Shown here one piece after another: positions 9,602-20,929 of a stretch of 44,009 nucleotides of DNA. This DNA comes from Gnetum montanum (lineage: Eukaryota; Streptophyta; Gnetopsida; Gnetales; Gnetaceae), in contig MNCI01016353.1 of NCBI GenBank assembly GCA_015680685.1, positions 1-44,009 of the forward strand, written 5' to 3'. The notes below the pieces were generated by a model that did no database searches, had not been told where the DNA came from, and saw only the letters and a program-made list of their open reading frames with translations. A program made the translations under genes and the position numbers. Numbering within the stretch: the first letter of the stretch is position 1; each line of letters begins with the position of its first letter.

Positions 9602-11043
9602 AGGCTTGGGGCCAAGGAGTTTTTATTGTACTTACTACAAAAATTTAGTGTGATTTTGTGGTCATACTTGGTTGCAGACATCTCTATTGTGATTGTAAAG
9701 ATGATACTGGTAGGATCCTTGAACTATATTTTATAATATATTCAAGATGATTTGAAGGCTCACATGGAATTAGATCACCATGGGACTGCATATTTGGTAG
9801 GGATATGATAGTTGTCTCACATTTGGAAGCAGCTTGCATACTAGTAGTTTATTACGGATAACACTCTATTGTTGGATCATAAGCTAATGAATTTATTCCA
9901 AAACCATTCCAAAAATGTCTACATGCTAGATGGGTAAGTTTTCATGTGATTTGAAATGTTAATATTTGCTTTTGCAATCACTTCTTTGACTAGATTTGTG
10001 TGCTTTTATAGGTTTTATGTTCATAGGAGAGGGCTAGTTGCAAATGATTAGACTTTGTCTCTAACTCGTATGACCTTAGCAGAGTTTGCTTAAGGGGACA
10101 ATATTAGAGTACATGTGATAAACTAGCTTGGTGTAGAGTTTATGAGGTATAAGATGTGCTACTTACAAGAGCATCAATGGTGCATGACTATGAAATGCAT
10201 CCACGAGTTTTGGAATCTCCCAAACTATGGCATACGAGTACTAATCCAACATAAAGCTTTGGCCTTACCTACTAAATTGAGTAAGTGAAAAAATATGTTT
10301 ATTATTTTTACTTATTTTTTTAAGATCAACATTGTTAGTATATGGTTTCAATAAGCTAACTAAATTTTATCTCAAATAGATTGGTAAGAAAATTACCTTC
10401 ATGTATCACCTACACTTCACATTTTCCAATTCATATTTGAGGAGATTTGTAGAGTTCTTAATGATGAAGTTTAATGGGAACTGGGTGGAACGTGACATGT
10501 TCCAACTTTCCCAACCTTGGGCTTAATACTTTACTAATTCCATTCACATCCAAGGTCCTATTGAAACATTGGTGAATGATTTTCTGTAACCACTAAAGAC
10601 ATTAGTGATCGATGTAGATGTTCCCTGGACAGCATGGGTTTTGAGCCTATGATGACTAGAGGCCAAGTAGAGAGGACCAAGAGGTTACATGTAGAGGTTG
10701 AGGAAGCTACTAGGGAATGAATAAAACATCATAGGATTGAAGCAAATGTCTAAATTCGAAGTAAATAAGAGCCTCAAACCAAGTTGGGGATAGGAATCAA
10801 GAAGGCCCAACAAGTTTTGGATGGTAAATATGTGTATTTTTTATTTTGTTTTATTTAATTAATTATTGGATGAATTTTTTAGTAATTATTATATTTTTTT
10901 TATTTATGGATTTATGTGTGGATAACTAGCAAGAAGTAGCAACTAAGGTTGCAATAGAGGTAGAATAACAATGCAAGAAGGAAGAGGAGTAGATGGTCAA
11001 GAAAGCAAATGATGCTCTAACATCTATATTTCTAGATGATCTT
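9602..11043 (+). pseudogene. Multi-exon plant pseudogene, exons 1-4 (5' part)
   Basis: I do not recognise the protein. Four coding segments can be joined by introns whose borders and phases fit: exon to 9932, intron 9933-10011 (GTAAGT...TTTATAG), exon 10012-10280, intron 10281-10379 (GTAAGTG...AAATAG), exon 10380-10823, intron 10824-10939 (GTAAAT...AGTAG), exon 10940-11043. One frame runs through all of them once the introns are removed. It is interrupted by stops that mostly replace Gln, Arg or Trp codons. Readable pieces include RGLVAND, EFWNLPNYGIRVLIQHKAL, MTRGQVERTKRLHVEVEEAT and VKKANDALTSIFLDDL. Element A cuts exon 4 at 11043, and the frame resumes at 21828. It may be a host gene or a captured gene. 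Confidence 0.65.
11039..11043. repeat. Element A target-site duplication, left copy (ATCTT)
   Basis: ATCTT before the left LTR pairs with GTCTT at 21823-21827, one A/G transition apart. Removing A plus one copy rejoins the pseudogene frame (Asp-Asp-Leu-Pro). Confidence 0.75.
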
Positions 11044-11063
11044 TAATGAGTTTTGGTCTATTG

Positions 11064-11203
11064 TGTTGACTGGGCCCCATCAGTTGGGCCTCATCAATGC
11101 AGTCTAGTGCATCAACTGGGCCCCATCAACGAGGCCCTATTGACGTAGTCTATTGCATCAATGTGACCCCATCAATGTAGGGGTCTATCCTAGTCTATAA
11201 ATA
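11064..11203 (+). promoter_or_regulatory. Element A U3 promoter: TGGGCC repeats and TATA box
   Basis: TATAAATA at 11196-11203 (21054-21061 in the other LTR) is preceded by TGGGCC at 11071, 11085 and 11117, set in repeated GCATCAAC/CCCATCAA units. TGGGCC is the plant site II motif bound by TCP-type factors (established). Its use here is inference from repetition and its place just upstream of TATA. Confidence 0.6.
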
Positions 11204-11570
11204 CATGCTCACTAGCTGTATTTATGGCATCAATTTTGAAAGTAGTAGTAGAGCTCTTGCAGTTTGTCTATTTGAAAGTTAGAATATTTTTCTTGAGTGC
11301 TTGTAGCAAGAGTCATTGAGTGTATGGATCATTATTCGAGCATTGTTGTACTTGAGTATGACAGTGTGTGCGATAATAAAGATGAAGTTCTTGATAAATC
11401 TTGAAGCATTTTGGATAGCTTAAATATTTTATTTATGCATTTAATGTTTTCAATTATTTATTCAATGTTTTCTCATAATTAAGCTAATGAAGTAATTAAG
11501 CAAGATAAACTAGATAGATTAAACACATAAGTATGACCACTTTGAGTGTAACACATATTCGCTTGGTAAT

Positions 11571-11630
11571 CCCAACAACGTTATTGCTTGGTACACCTAG
11601 TAGCGTAGTGCTTGGTAACCCAGCAATGGA
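11571..11630 (+). repeat. Triplicated GCTTGGTAA motif in the LTR
   Basis: GCTTGGTA occurs at 11571, 11586 and 11610, followed by ATCCCA, CACCTA or ACCCAG. The related solo LTR F has the reverse complement, CCACTGGGnTTACCAAGC, three times at exact 34-bp spacing. The motif is therefore a family trait, downstream of TATA. Confidence 0.7.
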
Positions 11631-11967
11631 TACATGCGTTCAGGATGTGTGCAGAAAGTGGGACCGAATGCTTATGTTAGGACTACTTAGATACTAGTTA
11701 ATTAGTTAATCCAATTACTTTATCTCTCTTTAAATACCAAAATCATAAAATACAAAATGATAAAAATCAGATGCCTTCATTACACTTAACCATACTGGTG
11801 TATGTTACAAGTGTAATTGGGAAGAAAATGAATGACCTTAAGGCAAGGTTCACTTCCTAGAAGGTTAGTGTGTCAAAAATTATAAAGTCCATGGAATTTG
11901 ATTGGATCACACATGAATGCTTTGTGATTGATATGGTTGGGCATAGGGGTACCTCGCCACTCATCAT

Positions 11968-11985
11968 TGGCATCATTGCTAGGAA
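11968..11985 (+). other. Element A primer-binding site (tRNA-Asp type)
   Basis: TGGCATCATTGCTAGGAA begins one base after the LTR. The Athila-type site complementary to plant tRNA-Asp is TGGCGCCGTTGCCGGGGA. Twelve of 18 bases agree, and all six differences are C-to-T or G-to-A, as expected from decay of methylated cytosines. Confidence 0.8.
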
Positions 11986-12117
11986 ATTTATTTGTTAAAT
12001 GTGCACTATCTAGGATTAGTGAATACTATTAATATCATTGGATGAACTCAAGGTCAACATCACTCTCAAACGACATATAACTACTAAGCACATTGATAAT
12101 TTTATTTGTTTTGCAAA

Positions 12118-14470
12118 ATGTCTTTTTCTCATAGTGTGAAGATGTCAAACCGTTGGTCCCATAGGACTGCAAAGTGGTATATAATCATCCAAATGAGTAT
12201 GTACTAGACTTCACCTTCATCTTGCATTAGGATGAATAGCTATAATGGCATGATATGGAGGGTAACATCATATTGCCTCTTGATCGATCTATACTCAAGA
12301 TGCTGTTTCAAACTCTTAAGAAGTTGGACATTCTAGATCTTCATGAGGAATACGTTGTGAATGGTTATGACACTTGGGACTACCATCCCACTCAAATACA
12401 ACATAAGTGAGATCAACATTAGGAGAAGCACCATGAGGCTACGAAGGAGAAACATTTCACTAATTCCCTATTCCTACTTGATCAAGATGACAAAGAGGAT
12501 CCTCCCTTTGAAGGTTCTCAACATGAAGATTTTCTACCCCCTATTCTCGGTAACGAGGATGTGACCCTGAACCCACAATCAACTATTCATAAACCAAGTT
12601 TAGGAAAATGTGATAGCCAAGGTAGGGACTAGGGTAAACATCACAATAGTAAGGGATTTAAGGATGGAGGTCATAATGAGTGAAAAAGTGGTGGTAGACA
12701 CCACATTGGTGATGATGGTCCACCTTCCTCTCCATCATCTTCATTTGATTCCAAACATTCCTCTTCATCTACCAGTTCTCATAGAAGCCACTATCAAAAT
12801 AATCGTGATGAAGGTTACCAACAAGACAACAATGACCATCAAGGCCATCAAGAATCTAGAGGTGATAGAAACCATCATTCATTTCACTGACATAATCATG
12901 ATGATGAACCTTTTTTGGAAACTAGAAGTATGCTAAACATTGCAGAGGTAGTTATAATTCCAACCAAACATATGAAAGAAAATCAGATCAAGCACTTAGA
13001 CATGAATAATATTTCACGATTTGAAGAGAATATAATACTAATATGTAGAATCATCTATAAGCTTTCCATGATCCTTATGCCTTATAGAACATTGAAAATG
13101 ACTAGCAAAAACTAAAGCTCTTCCCTAGGGCACTCATTAAGAAGGTTGAGAGTTGGTATCGGTCCTTGGAACTAGAATCCATTTGTTGATGTAGTATCAT
13201 GTTAGAGCTATTTAATGACAAATACTAGATGTACTCCAGAGTGCTTAATCTAAGGAGGCAAATCCAATGCTAGAAATAGGGAACACATGAACCCTTGGAT
13301 GCTACTATGGGTAGATACTATTCACTCTTCCATTGATGCCCTGCCATGGTTATTCTTAGAGGGAACAACTTCACCACATCATAGATGGGCTTAGAGTAGA
13401 AACTAGAAGAAATTTTGGGGTGTATGCCCAAGGGAGACTATTTGAACTAAGAGATCATCAAATCCAAAGGTTGATAGAGTAGGCAGCAAAAGAAGAAGGT
13501 AAGTTGTGTAAGAGGGAAATGGTATAAGAGGATAATAAGATCCCTTCCATTAGGAAATGGAAGGTTTGATTTTGTGGTGAGGAGGAGTCACCACTCAATG
13601 AAGTGGTAAACAAGAAAACCTTGCCCATTCAAAAATCTAATTTTGATATTTCAACAAAGGTTAATAAATTATTGGACTCTTTGGATGAAAAATTCCAAAC
13701 TGCTATGAATATTGTTCAAGAATCTAAAGAGCAAAATAGTAATCGTAACCATAGGAGGCAAAAAGAAGCTGAATGTGCCTACCAAAGAGGTAAGGGCAAA
13801 GCTGCTATTGTAGAGGAAGCTGTGGAAATTGACTCTGATGATGAAATTGGATGTGACATTTGTCAATACAAACATTAAAAGGGGTGTTGCCCTATGGTGT
13901 CACACTTACAAGAGTTTGGTGTACACATTGAATCCTCGACTAATGTGTAAGCAAGCACCTAGATGATTACCTTATCCTTAAGAAAATCTACAGTAGTTCC
14001 ACCAGCAACAATAGGCTTATTACCCAAGTGGAACTCCACCACGACCATATGAACAATACCAATAGTGGCATGAACTAAGATCATGGGGAATGTCGTCACC
14101 AAGGAAAAAATATCTTTACAGAAAACTAGATTCATACAGGTACTATGTTCAGCAACCCATCTCTCCAGAAAGTTCTACAAGTCATGCCTCATCTCAGCAT
14201 CACTATTACCCTATAAAGTACCACCAAACACAGTTACCGTCTACTCAAGGAGAAAACCCATATCCATACCATCCTTTGCATTTGTTTGCACACACACCTC
14301 TACCCTTAACCCAGTTATCTCCTACTCCATCCATGCAAGGTGAGATTCCTTCACAGCCATAACAACAAAATGCTATGAGGGCTATGCATTCACAACTGGC
14401 TTTCCAGCTGAGTGGTTCAGACAATCAATCTAGAAAAAGATCCTTCTTCCAATCCAACAATCCTCTCTAA
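12118..14470 (+). pseudogene. gag: Element A Gag (frameshifted)
   Basis: Structural Gag of a Gypsy element. The start MSFSH at 12118 matches the MSFSQ start of element C's Gag. In order I read EGNIILPLD (about 12255), a Ser/His-rich linker, the capsid region with TRSMLNIAEV and LDMNN (about 12925-13010), SWYRSLELES (about 13150) and LFNDKY, a linker NKKTLPIQKS (13603), the zinc knuckle CDICQYKH then KGCC (about 13850-13890, CX2CX3HX4C), and a Pro/Gln-rich tail with YVQQPISP (about 14140). Element B's Gag has every one of these segments in one frame. Here at least three frameshifts and many stops break it. Confidence 0.88.
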
Positions 14471-14479
14471 CCCTCACAA

Positions 14480-16440
14480 CCTAGTATGGCTGATTGCCTT
14501 GCATCTTTAGTACCCTCATCCTCTACATTAAATACCTTCAAGTGCCCTTCAAATCAAATGCCTCCTTGGATCTACACTGTAATGTTAACTCATGTTGTTT
14601 TTGATTGGGTCAAGGCTGAAAATCTTTTCACAAAAAGATCAAACCTAGAAAGTCCTCTCATTTACTTGTAAATTGCTGGACATGAGCCATGCAAGGCTCT
14701 TCTTGATTCTGGTTTTGATGTTAACCTCATCTATCATGACATGTACAAGGCTTGGAACCTACCACCTCTCAAGAAGAGCAACATTCATCTAAAATTGGCA
14801 AATCAATCAATCATTGTTTCTTTAGGATTGGTGGAGGACATTATAACCATAGTTAGTGGGTGGTCCTATCCTATTGGTTTTTTGATGATCAGGGTTTGAA
14901 ATTGCAAAGGTAACTTCCTCATCATTATGGAAAGGACTTGGTTAAGCACTTTTGATGCACGTATGGGCATAAGGGACCTCTCCTTTGAAATCTTCAAAGA
15001 AAATGAATTTGAAAAGTTAGAGAAGAAGTGTATTCCATGCATTGCGTACAACGATAATGGGTGTAATTGTGTGCAAATGATTTGGTCCATCAAAAGTACA
15101 TACATCAAGGCATGTAATTAGTGTGCATAAGAAACATATATTCAAAGGTGTCTATATGTAGTAGCCACAAAATAGGAGTGCACCTAGTGGTTGATAGCTG
15201 ACTTAGATAGTAGCACATTATGCATGGAACCAACTAGGAGCCTAACATGTGCTTATGTTAAAAGCATAGATGAACTTGAGAAAGTTCATCACCAACTCTT
15301 TGAAGATGAAGATGATGATACTTGTTGGGGAGGGTTGGAAATCCCTAATAACTTCAAGTATGGGCCCCTAGAACTAAAAACTCTACTAGTTGGCATGAAA
15401 TATGCATTTTTAAATAATGGTAAACTAGTCATAATTAATGCCAAAATTTCTCCTAAACAAGAAGAAAAGCTATTAAAGGTGGTTAACAAATGGTCAATAG
15501 CCTTTGCTTGGTCATATCCCAAACTGACAGGATCGATCCAAGGATATGCCAACATTGCATTTACATTGACCCAACCATGAAGCCAAGAAGACAACTGTAG
15601 AGATAGTTGAATCCCAAATTGAAATAGATCATCAAGGACGAAATAAAGCAACTCCTCAAGGTAGGGTTCATCTATCCCATCGTGGATAGTGAGTGGATTA
15701 GCCCACTCATAATTGTTCCAAAGAAAGGTGGTAAGTGGTAGGTTTGCATCAACTTCAGGTTGTTGAACATGATAACATTTAAAGATCATTTTCCATTGCC
15801 ATTTGTGAACCAAGTNNNNNNNNNNNNNNNNNNNNNNNNNNNNNNNNNNNNNNNNNNNNNNNNNNNNNNNNNNNNNNNNNNNNNNNNNNNNNNNNNNNNN
15901 NNNNNNNNNNNNNNNNNNNNNNNNNNNNNNNNNNNNNNNNNNNNNNNNNNNNNNNNNNNNNNNNNNNNNNNNNNNNNNNNNNNNNNNNNNNNNNNNNNNN
16001 NNNNNNNNNNNNNNNNNNNNNNNNNNNNNNNNNNNNNNNNNNNNNNNNNNNNNNNNNNNNNNNNNNNNNNNNNNNNNNNNNNNNNNNNNNNNNNNNNNNN
16101 NNNNNNNNNNNNNNNNNNNNNNNNNNNNNNNNNNNNNNNNNNNNNNNNNTTCCTTGGACATACTGGCTACTACCAGTGATTCATAGATAATTTCTCTAAG
16201 ATTGCAAAGCTATTAGTTGAGCTTACAAAGAAAGATGCTTCGTTCATTTGGACTAAGGAGTGCAAACATGCATCCCAACTACTAAAGGAGAAACTCATAG
16301 AAACTCCAATTCTACAAGCACTAGATTAGTCTAGACCATTTCATATAATGATGGATGCATCTAATTATGCTTTGGGAGCTATGCTTATGAAGTTGGATGA
16401 TAAAAAACATCCATATTACATCCCTTAGACAAAAAATTTA
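14480..16440 (+). pseudogene. pol: Element A Pol: protease, RT, start of RNase H (gapped)
   Basis: Aspartic protease: EPCKALLDSGFDVNLI at about 14685-14730 carries the LLDSG catalytic motif, followed by TWLSTFDARMGIRDLSFE (14935). The pre-RT linker has LELKTLLVGMKYAFL (about 15370) and SPKQEEKLLKVV. RT begins with VGFIYPIVDSEWISPLIIV and VPKKGGKW, then FKDHFPLPFVNQ up to the gap at 15816. After the gap, FLGHTGYYQ and FSKIAKLLVELT give the RT end, and PFHIMMDASNYALGAML the RNase H start with its first Asp. Stops replace Gln, Arg and Trp. The frame fades at 16440, and the rest of RNase H and integrase are missing. Motifs are Athila/Tat-like. Confidence 0.9.
15816..16149. other. Assembly gap (334 N)
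   Basis: The gap falls inside reverse transcriptase, between FPLPFVNQ and FLGHTGYYQ. In related elements about 155-180 residues separate these points, more than 334 bases can code, so the gap size is nominal or this copy has a deletion. Any frames that run across it are meaningless. Confidence 0.95.
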
Positions 16441-16509
16441 AAAAGAAAAAAAAAGCAAAAAAAAAAAAAAAAACCATGATGGTAATTCAAAGCACATCCC
16501 TTAGACAAA
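16418..16509. repeat. 16-bp direct repeats flanking an A-rich tract
   Basis: ACATCCCTTAGACAAA occurs at 16418-16433 and again at 16494-16509. The first copy is RNase H coding sequence, and the second starts the noncoding block shared with element B. Between them is an A-rich run of about 45 bases. Element B has an A-run at the same junction on its strand (24608-24617). Confidence 0.85.
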
Positions 16510-17290
16510 TAAATGGGCTACAAGCATTAGTTATGGGACTAGAAAGAGATGCACCCATGCTTGAAGGTCCTCTCTCTCTCACTTCCTACTTCTCTTTTTG
16601 GAATGGTGGTTGTTTTATTGGAGCATTCTCATGTCTTGGGTGAGTAGATTGGTCTTGGAGTGGCGATGAAAAGTCACTAAAAGAGGCTAGTTTTGATTTG
16701 GACTAAGGATGAATCATCTCATGTCATTTTAAACACATATTTCACAAGGGAATTTTTATGACATCAATTCAAGATTCCATTCCATCTTCTCAATCATCCA
16801 TTTATGCTACCATAACTCACCTCATTGCCAATTTCTATGTTATGCTTGATGTCTTAGTTTGATGTGTTGGAATTCTTGGATAGATTCTTTTTGGTTAGTC
16901 CTTAACTTTTCATGATCATTAATCAATTGTGGGGCCCATGGACTCCTTGGTTGGGGTTATGCAAGGATAACAAGGGCAAATGCTTGCTATGGGGAGGACC
17001 CACTTGCATATCTCTTAGTTTGGTTAGTTAAGTTTCATAACTTCAACATTGTTACAATCCTATCTTTTGCATATTCCATAGTGAAAACCACTCTGTGCTC
17101 CTTGAACTCTCATTTTCCACTCCCTTTTTATCATTTTCCTAAATTTATTAATTTTTGGGACTTCAAAACCCTCTTCTCACATTTTTATCATGTTCGTGGC
17201 TATTTGGACTTCCATTTGATCCTAATTTCATTCAAAATCTCTTTGTAATTTTCAATTTTTAACCAAGTCAACAAAAGTCAACAGTGATCA
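16510..17290 (+). other. Noncoding block shared by elements A and B
   Basis: This aligns with the reverse complement of element B at about 24600-23900. Shared landmarks are the start AATTCAAAGCACA...CCCTTAGA, a TTTGGAATGGTGGT stretch, CCATGGACTC (CTATGGACTC in B) and GGGGAGGACCCACT. I see no gene in it. It was probably 3' internal sequence of the common ancestor. Confidence 0.75.
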
Positions 17291-17295
17291 ATAGT

Positions 17296-17387
17296 TGCAT
17301 CGATGAGGCCCCATTGATGCAACAAACTGCATTGATTAGGCCTCATTGGTGAGGCCCTGTCAACACAACATAAAAATAGTATAAATA
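17296..17387 (+). promoter_or_regulatory. Internal promoter-like region before the extra ORF
   Basis: Repeats CATCGATGAGGCCCCATTG, GATTAGGCCTCATTG and GTGAGGCCCTGTC are followed by TATAAATA at 17380-17387. This repeats the layout of the element's own U3 (GGCCC/ATCAAYG repeats, then TATAAATA) without being an LTR copy beyond that point. A donor-like AAAG|GTAAGC lies at 17533. I infer a subgenomic promoter, with a possible leader intron, for the ORF starting about 440 bp later. Confidence 0.45.
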
Positions 17388-17821
17388 CCACCGAACCATT
17401 TAAATATTTTCACATTTGGTCCATAACACCCAAGGAATTTTTGCAATTTTTAGAGCCCAAAACCTTCTTGAGTTTATAACTCTTACATTGTTTATTCGAA
17501 TCACCTCATTTTTTGACCTTGCAGTTACCAAAGGTAAGCTCTTAGTTGTGGGGGTAGCAAACCCCAAGGTTTTCATGAAATGTTTTTGAAATTTTTCTAA
17601 CTCCCTCAAAGGGTTAAGATGTAAAATGCTATTAAATCATTAATTTTTGAGAATTTAAACCTTCCAAAAACTTCGGTAAATCAAAGATTAAATCAATAAT
17701 TAAATATTAAATCCATCTAGCCATAATCACATCATAGCCAAATGTATCCTCCCTATGAGACAAGGTATTCCAATCATTTTGAGTTACATAATAGTTACTA
17801 ATCTATTATTATGTGTGATCA

Positions 17822-20598
17822 CTGGCACTAAGACCAAGGAGATTGTAGGAGGAAGGACCATCGCAACCATAGGAGAAGTGACCTAGAGGAGGAAGGGGCC
17901 AACAAGAACATGGCCAAGAATAGGTTGAGGTAACCCATGCAATAGGATCCCTTAGAGATGTGGTTGAGGTGGAATTTATCTAATAGATTTCCAAAGAAGA
18001 AGCAACATGAGAGCACTCATAGCGAGGTGCGGCACTAGGCCCTATACCCAGACTAGATGTCATATTCACACAAGCTTTCCTTCACATAATCGGGAATCAT
18101 GAAATTCAATGCTTAGTTCTTCAAGAACTGAACTTCCAGCCATTCCTTGAATGAGCCCCAAAAGATGTCAAAGCTTAAATGCAAGCCTTTCCCAGGTGGC
18201 CAATCATCACTTCCAGTGGGGAGTGGTACATGGGAGAAATGTATCTCTTTTGGAATAATAAAAGAGTAGGAGCCACTATGAAAATCAAGGATATCTGAGT
18301 ATCTTACTCAGTAGAACTCATTGCACAGGTCCTTAGGTTGCTTAATGTAGGAACACAGTGGGTAGAGATATCAACATAAGTTGATCCTAGAGCAAAGAAG
18401 GAGTGGACTTAGCAGTGTTATGGGGTTGACTGCAAGGAGTTTGGTGCACTTACACTGGTAGAGTGAGTCTATTTTAAGACAGTAGCCTACCACCTCAATC
18501 CAATGGTGAGGCCTAGTAAGGTGAAAACCTTCTCCACCTGAGCATGTGCTACTATAAGTGAAAATTTTTTAGCAAATCTTCCATAACTAATATTTCTAGA
18601 AATCGAGAAGTGCTTCCAAAAGAATGAGCTTGGAAGAAAGACCTTGCCTTTTTCTTGCCTAATCAAAAAATTATATAAAAGGGTAGGAATAGTCCACTAC
18701 AGAAATGATATACTCAAGCATGCTCCTAATGCTTTGTGGGCCAAGATGATGAAGGATAAGATGCTTGCCATGATGACAAAAGAGGAGTAGCAATGACCAC
18801 CTCCACCACCTACTCATGAGCAAACACTAGAGGCCTGTAGTGTGGTTGAGCACATGTGAAAAATTTGAGAGTAGATCTTGCAACAACAAGAGTAGCAGGT
18901 AGGAACTAGTGGTGGAGACCAATCTATGTATAGACCAACCATGAGTCACCTTAGAGAAGTGGCTTGTACAATTAGCCAGATGGAGAGAGGTGGATCAATG
19001 CTATCCATCCAACGAATGTAGTTGCCTACGAGGTCAAATCCAAGTGCTCGAGAGGTGACGGTGTCTCTGTATCAGCATCATCTCTTCTCAAAAATATTTG
19101 CGAATCCCACTTCCTTTTTGATGTGCCTGGAGGAGGATGAAGAGGCAAATGTATTGGTGATGTAGCACTAGGGGCAAGAGATAGTTGTAGAGATTATTGT
19201 TGATCAAGTTGCTAAAGCGCTAAATGCACCTACAGCACCTAAACTAGATGTTTTTGCACTAAGAGATGTGTAGGCATCCATAGGAATAATCAACGGGCAA
19301 TTGAGTGTAGCCCAACATGAAGAATTGCTAGACCAACTGGTGGGAACTAGGCAATCGATTCTAGATATCTTTGATTTTTTGGATACCATCACTACAACCT
19401 AATTAGAGCTGCTAGAGGCAAAGGGAAGGTGCCTTATCTTAGAAGGATAACTTGAAACAACTCAAGCACACAATCAAAGCTTGGTCATAGAACTTGCTGA
19501 GTTATGTGCTTGAATTACTAACCTTGCTTTTATCAACCCTACATTAACATAAGACGAAGCTTTTTAGTAGCTTCAAGAATAGCTAAAGCGAGTTAAGGGA
19601 GAAATGGTAATGATGGTCTTTAATTAGTTAGTAGTAGAAGTTGAAACTCTTGTAGTACAAAAGGACTAGATGCAGATGTGCCAAGAAAATAAGTCCTTGA
19701 CTGCAAAAAATCATTGCCTGTAGAGCGTTGATTTGCAAAAACAATAACTAGAAGAATTTATCCATCAACAGTAGGAGTAGCTAGCCAAGGAAAATGTTGA
19801 ATTGAGGAGATTAATAGTGGAGAATCATAATCTCTCCATGGAGGATGTTTGCATCTTATGCTAGAAATCAATCATTGAGATTGTCACCTGGAAAAACGAG
19901 GCTCTGAAATTTGAAAAAGTTAAAAATCATTAAAGAGATTAGGTTGGCCTATAGAAGGAGGTAAATGAAAAGCATATCCAACTAGTGAAGGCAAAGGTTA
20001 ACAAGGCCCTCCAACACCTCCAACAAAGTAGAGAAATGTGACAACCCATCATCGATGGGATTGATGCCTACAACAAAGCAAAAGTTAGCATGAAGGAGTC
20101 ATAGATTGAAGAGATGATAGAGTACATGGAGCTGACCAACCTCCGCTATGCAAACCTAGCAATGTTGACTATTGGATGACTGCAATTTGAGCTTGGGAAG
20201 TAAGTGGCTAGCTTGTACTTATTGTACAAAGCTAAGTTCAAGACTCATAAAGACACCAAGCAAAAGCTTGTAGTGGAAAATGTTGAACTTAAGGTCCTCA
20301 AGGTGAAATTCATTGACCAAAGATTAGTCACAGAGAACCTAGCCAAAGGAATGAATGACTACTAGATGTTGCAAGACATACTCTAAGCATGTGACATTGA
20401 GTGCAAGCAATTTGCAGCTTGGTTTATCAAGTTAAGGAGCTATTTCCTATTTTTCCTTGTCCTTGGGATGTTCTAGCCTTGGCCTACATTGATGAAGCTG
20501 TGTGGACCATGAACGATCCCAGGAATAAAGAAGAGAAAATGAAGGTATTGCTTGATGCTTTTTGCCTTCCACCTAAACTTGCAATAATTGCAGGATAA
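17822..20598 (+). pseudogene. Long extra ORF of element A (transposon-domain plus coiled coil), decayed
   Basis: One frame reads from about 17822 to 20400 (about 860 codons) with no frameshift but roughly fifty stops, mostly TAG/TAA. A shift then leads to a last open piece (20401-20598) ending PPKLAIIAG. The first in-frame codon CTG at 17822 may be a decayed ATG. The N-terminal half has RLDVIFTQAFLHIIGNHEI, EWYMGEMYLFWNNKRVGATM and KTLPFSCLIKKLYKRVGI. The spacing resembles the 'putative plant transposon protein' domain (PF20167-like), which I judge from memory. The second half (about 19190-20390) is Leu/Glu/Lys/Gln-rich and probably coiled coil, for example QLSVAQHEELLDQLVGTR. It lies between pol and the 3' LTR, where some plant Gypsy elements carry env-like or accessory ORFs. 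Its function is unknown. Confidence 0.65.
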
Positions 20599-20920
20599 CC
20601 ACAACCACCTCAGCCATCACACATGCCTGAAGCCAGTGAACATCCTTCAGAGCCTCAAGAGCAACCACCACCTGGGATTGTCTGATCTTCTTCACCAACT
20701 TCACACCATCAAAGAATGTGCTATCTAGTTTTGAAGAATCATGTAATGGTGTTCAATTTTGTGTCATGAACATCGTAATTTTTGTAATTTGTTGGTTCAT
20801 ACACTAGGCACTCAGTATTGTTATGTCTATGTTATTTTGTTTTATTATGTCAAAAACTAGCCAATAATCCCATACCTTCCCAATTTTGTAAAGAACTTGA
20901 GGATGAGTTTTTATTCAGTC

Positions 20921-20929
20921 ATGGAGGTA
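20921..20929 (+). other. Element A polypurine tract
   Basis: ATGGAGGTA directly precedes the 3' LTR start TGATGAG. Elements B and C have ATGGGGGTA and GTGGGGGTA in the same position on their strand. Confidence 0.75.

Larger units (their letters stand above)
11044..11966 (+). repeat. Element A 5' LTR
   Basis: This copy is 923 bp. It starts TAATGAG (TGATGAG in the partner) and ends CTCATCA, a 7-bp inverted terminal repeat. It aligns throughout with 20930-21822, for example TTTGAAAGTAGTAGTAGAGC. An AATAAAGATGAA polyadenylation-like site lies near 11373. Confidence 0.92.

Noticed and set aside
12361-12936. Plus-strand frames with Ile/Met-rich composition as separate genes
   Set aside because: They are out-of-frame readings of element A's Gag; the correct frame aligns with element B's Gag.
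15289-16179. Long frames running across the N gap
   Set aside because: They are open only because unknown bases do not form stops. The true frame is the plus-strand pol.
16418-16509. Target duplication of a LINE or SINE insertion
   Set aside because: The A-rich run directly follows the first repeat instead of preceding the second, and no element body lies between.
17822-20598. TAG/TAA read as glutamine (a changed genetic code) in the long extra ORF
   Set aside because: Stops also include TGA, the same kind of stops occur in clearly decayed Gag frames next to frameshifts, and primer sites show matching C-to-T decay. Ordinary decay explains it better.
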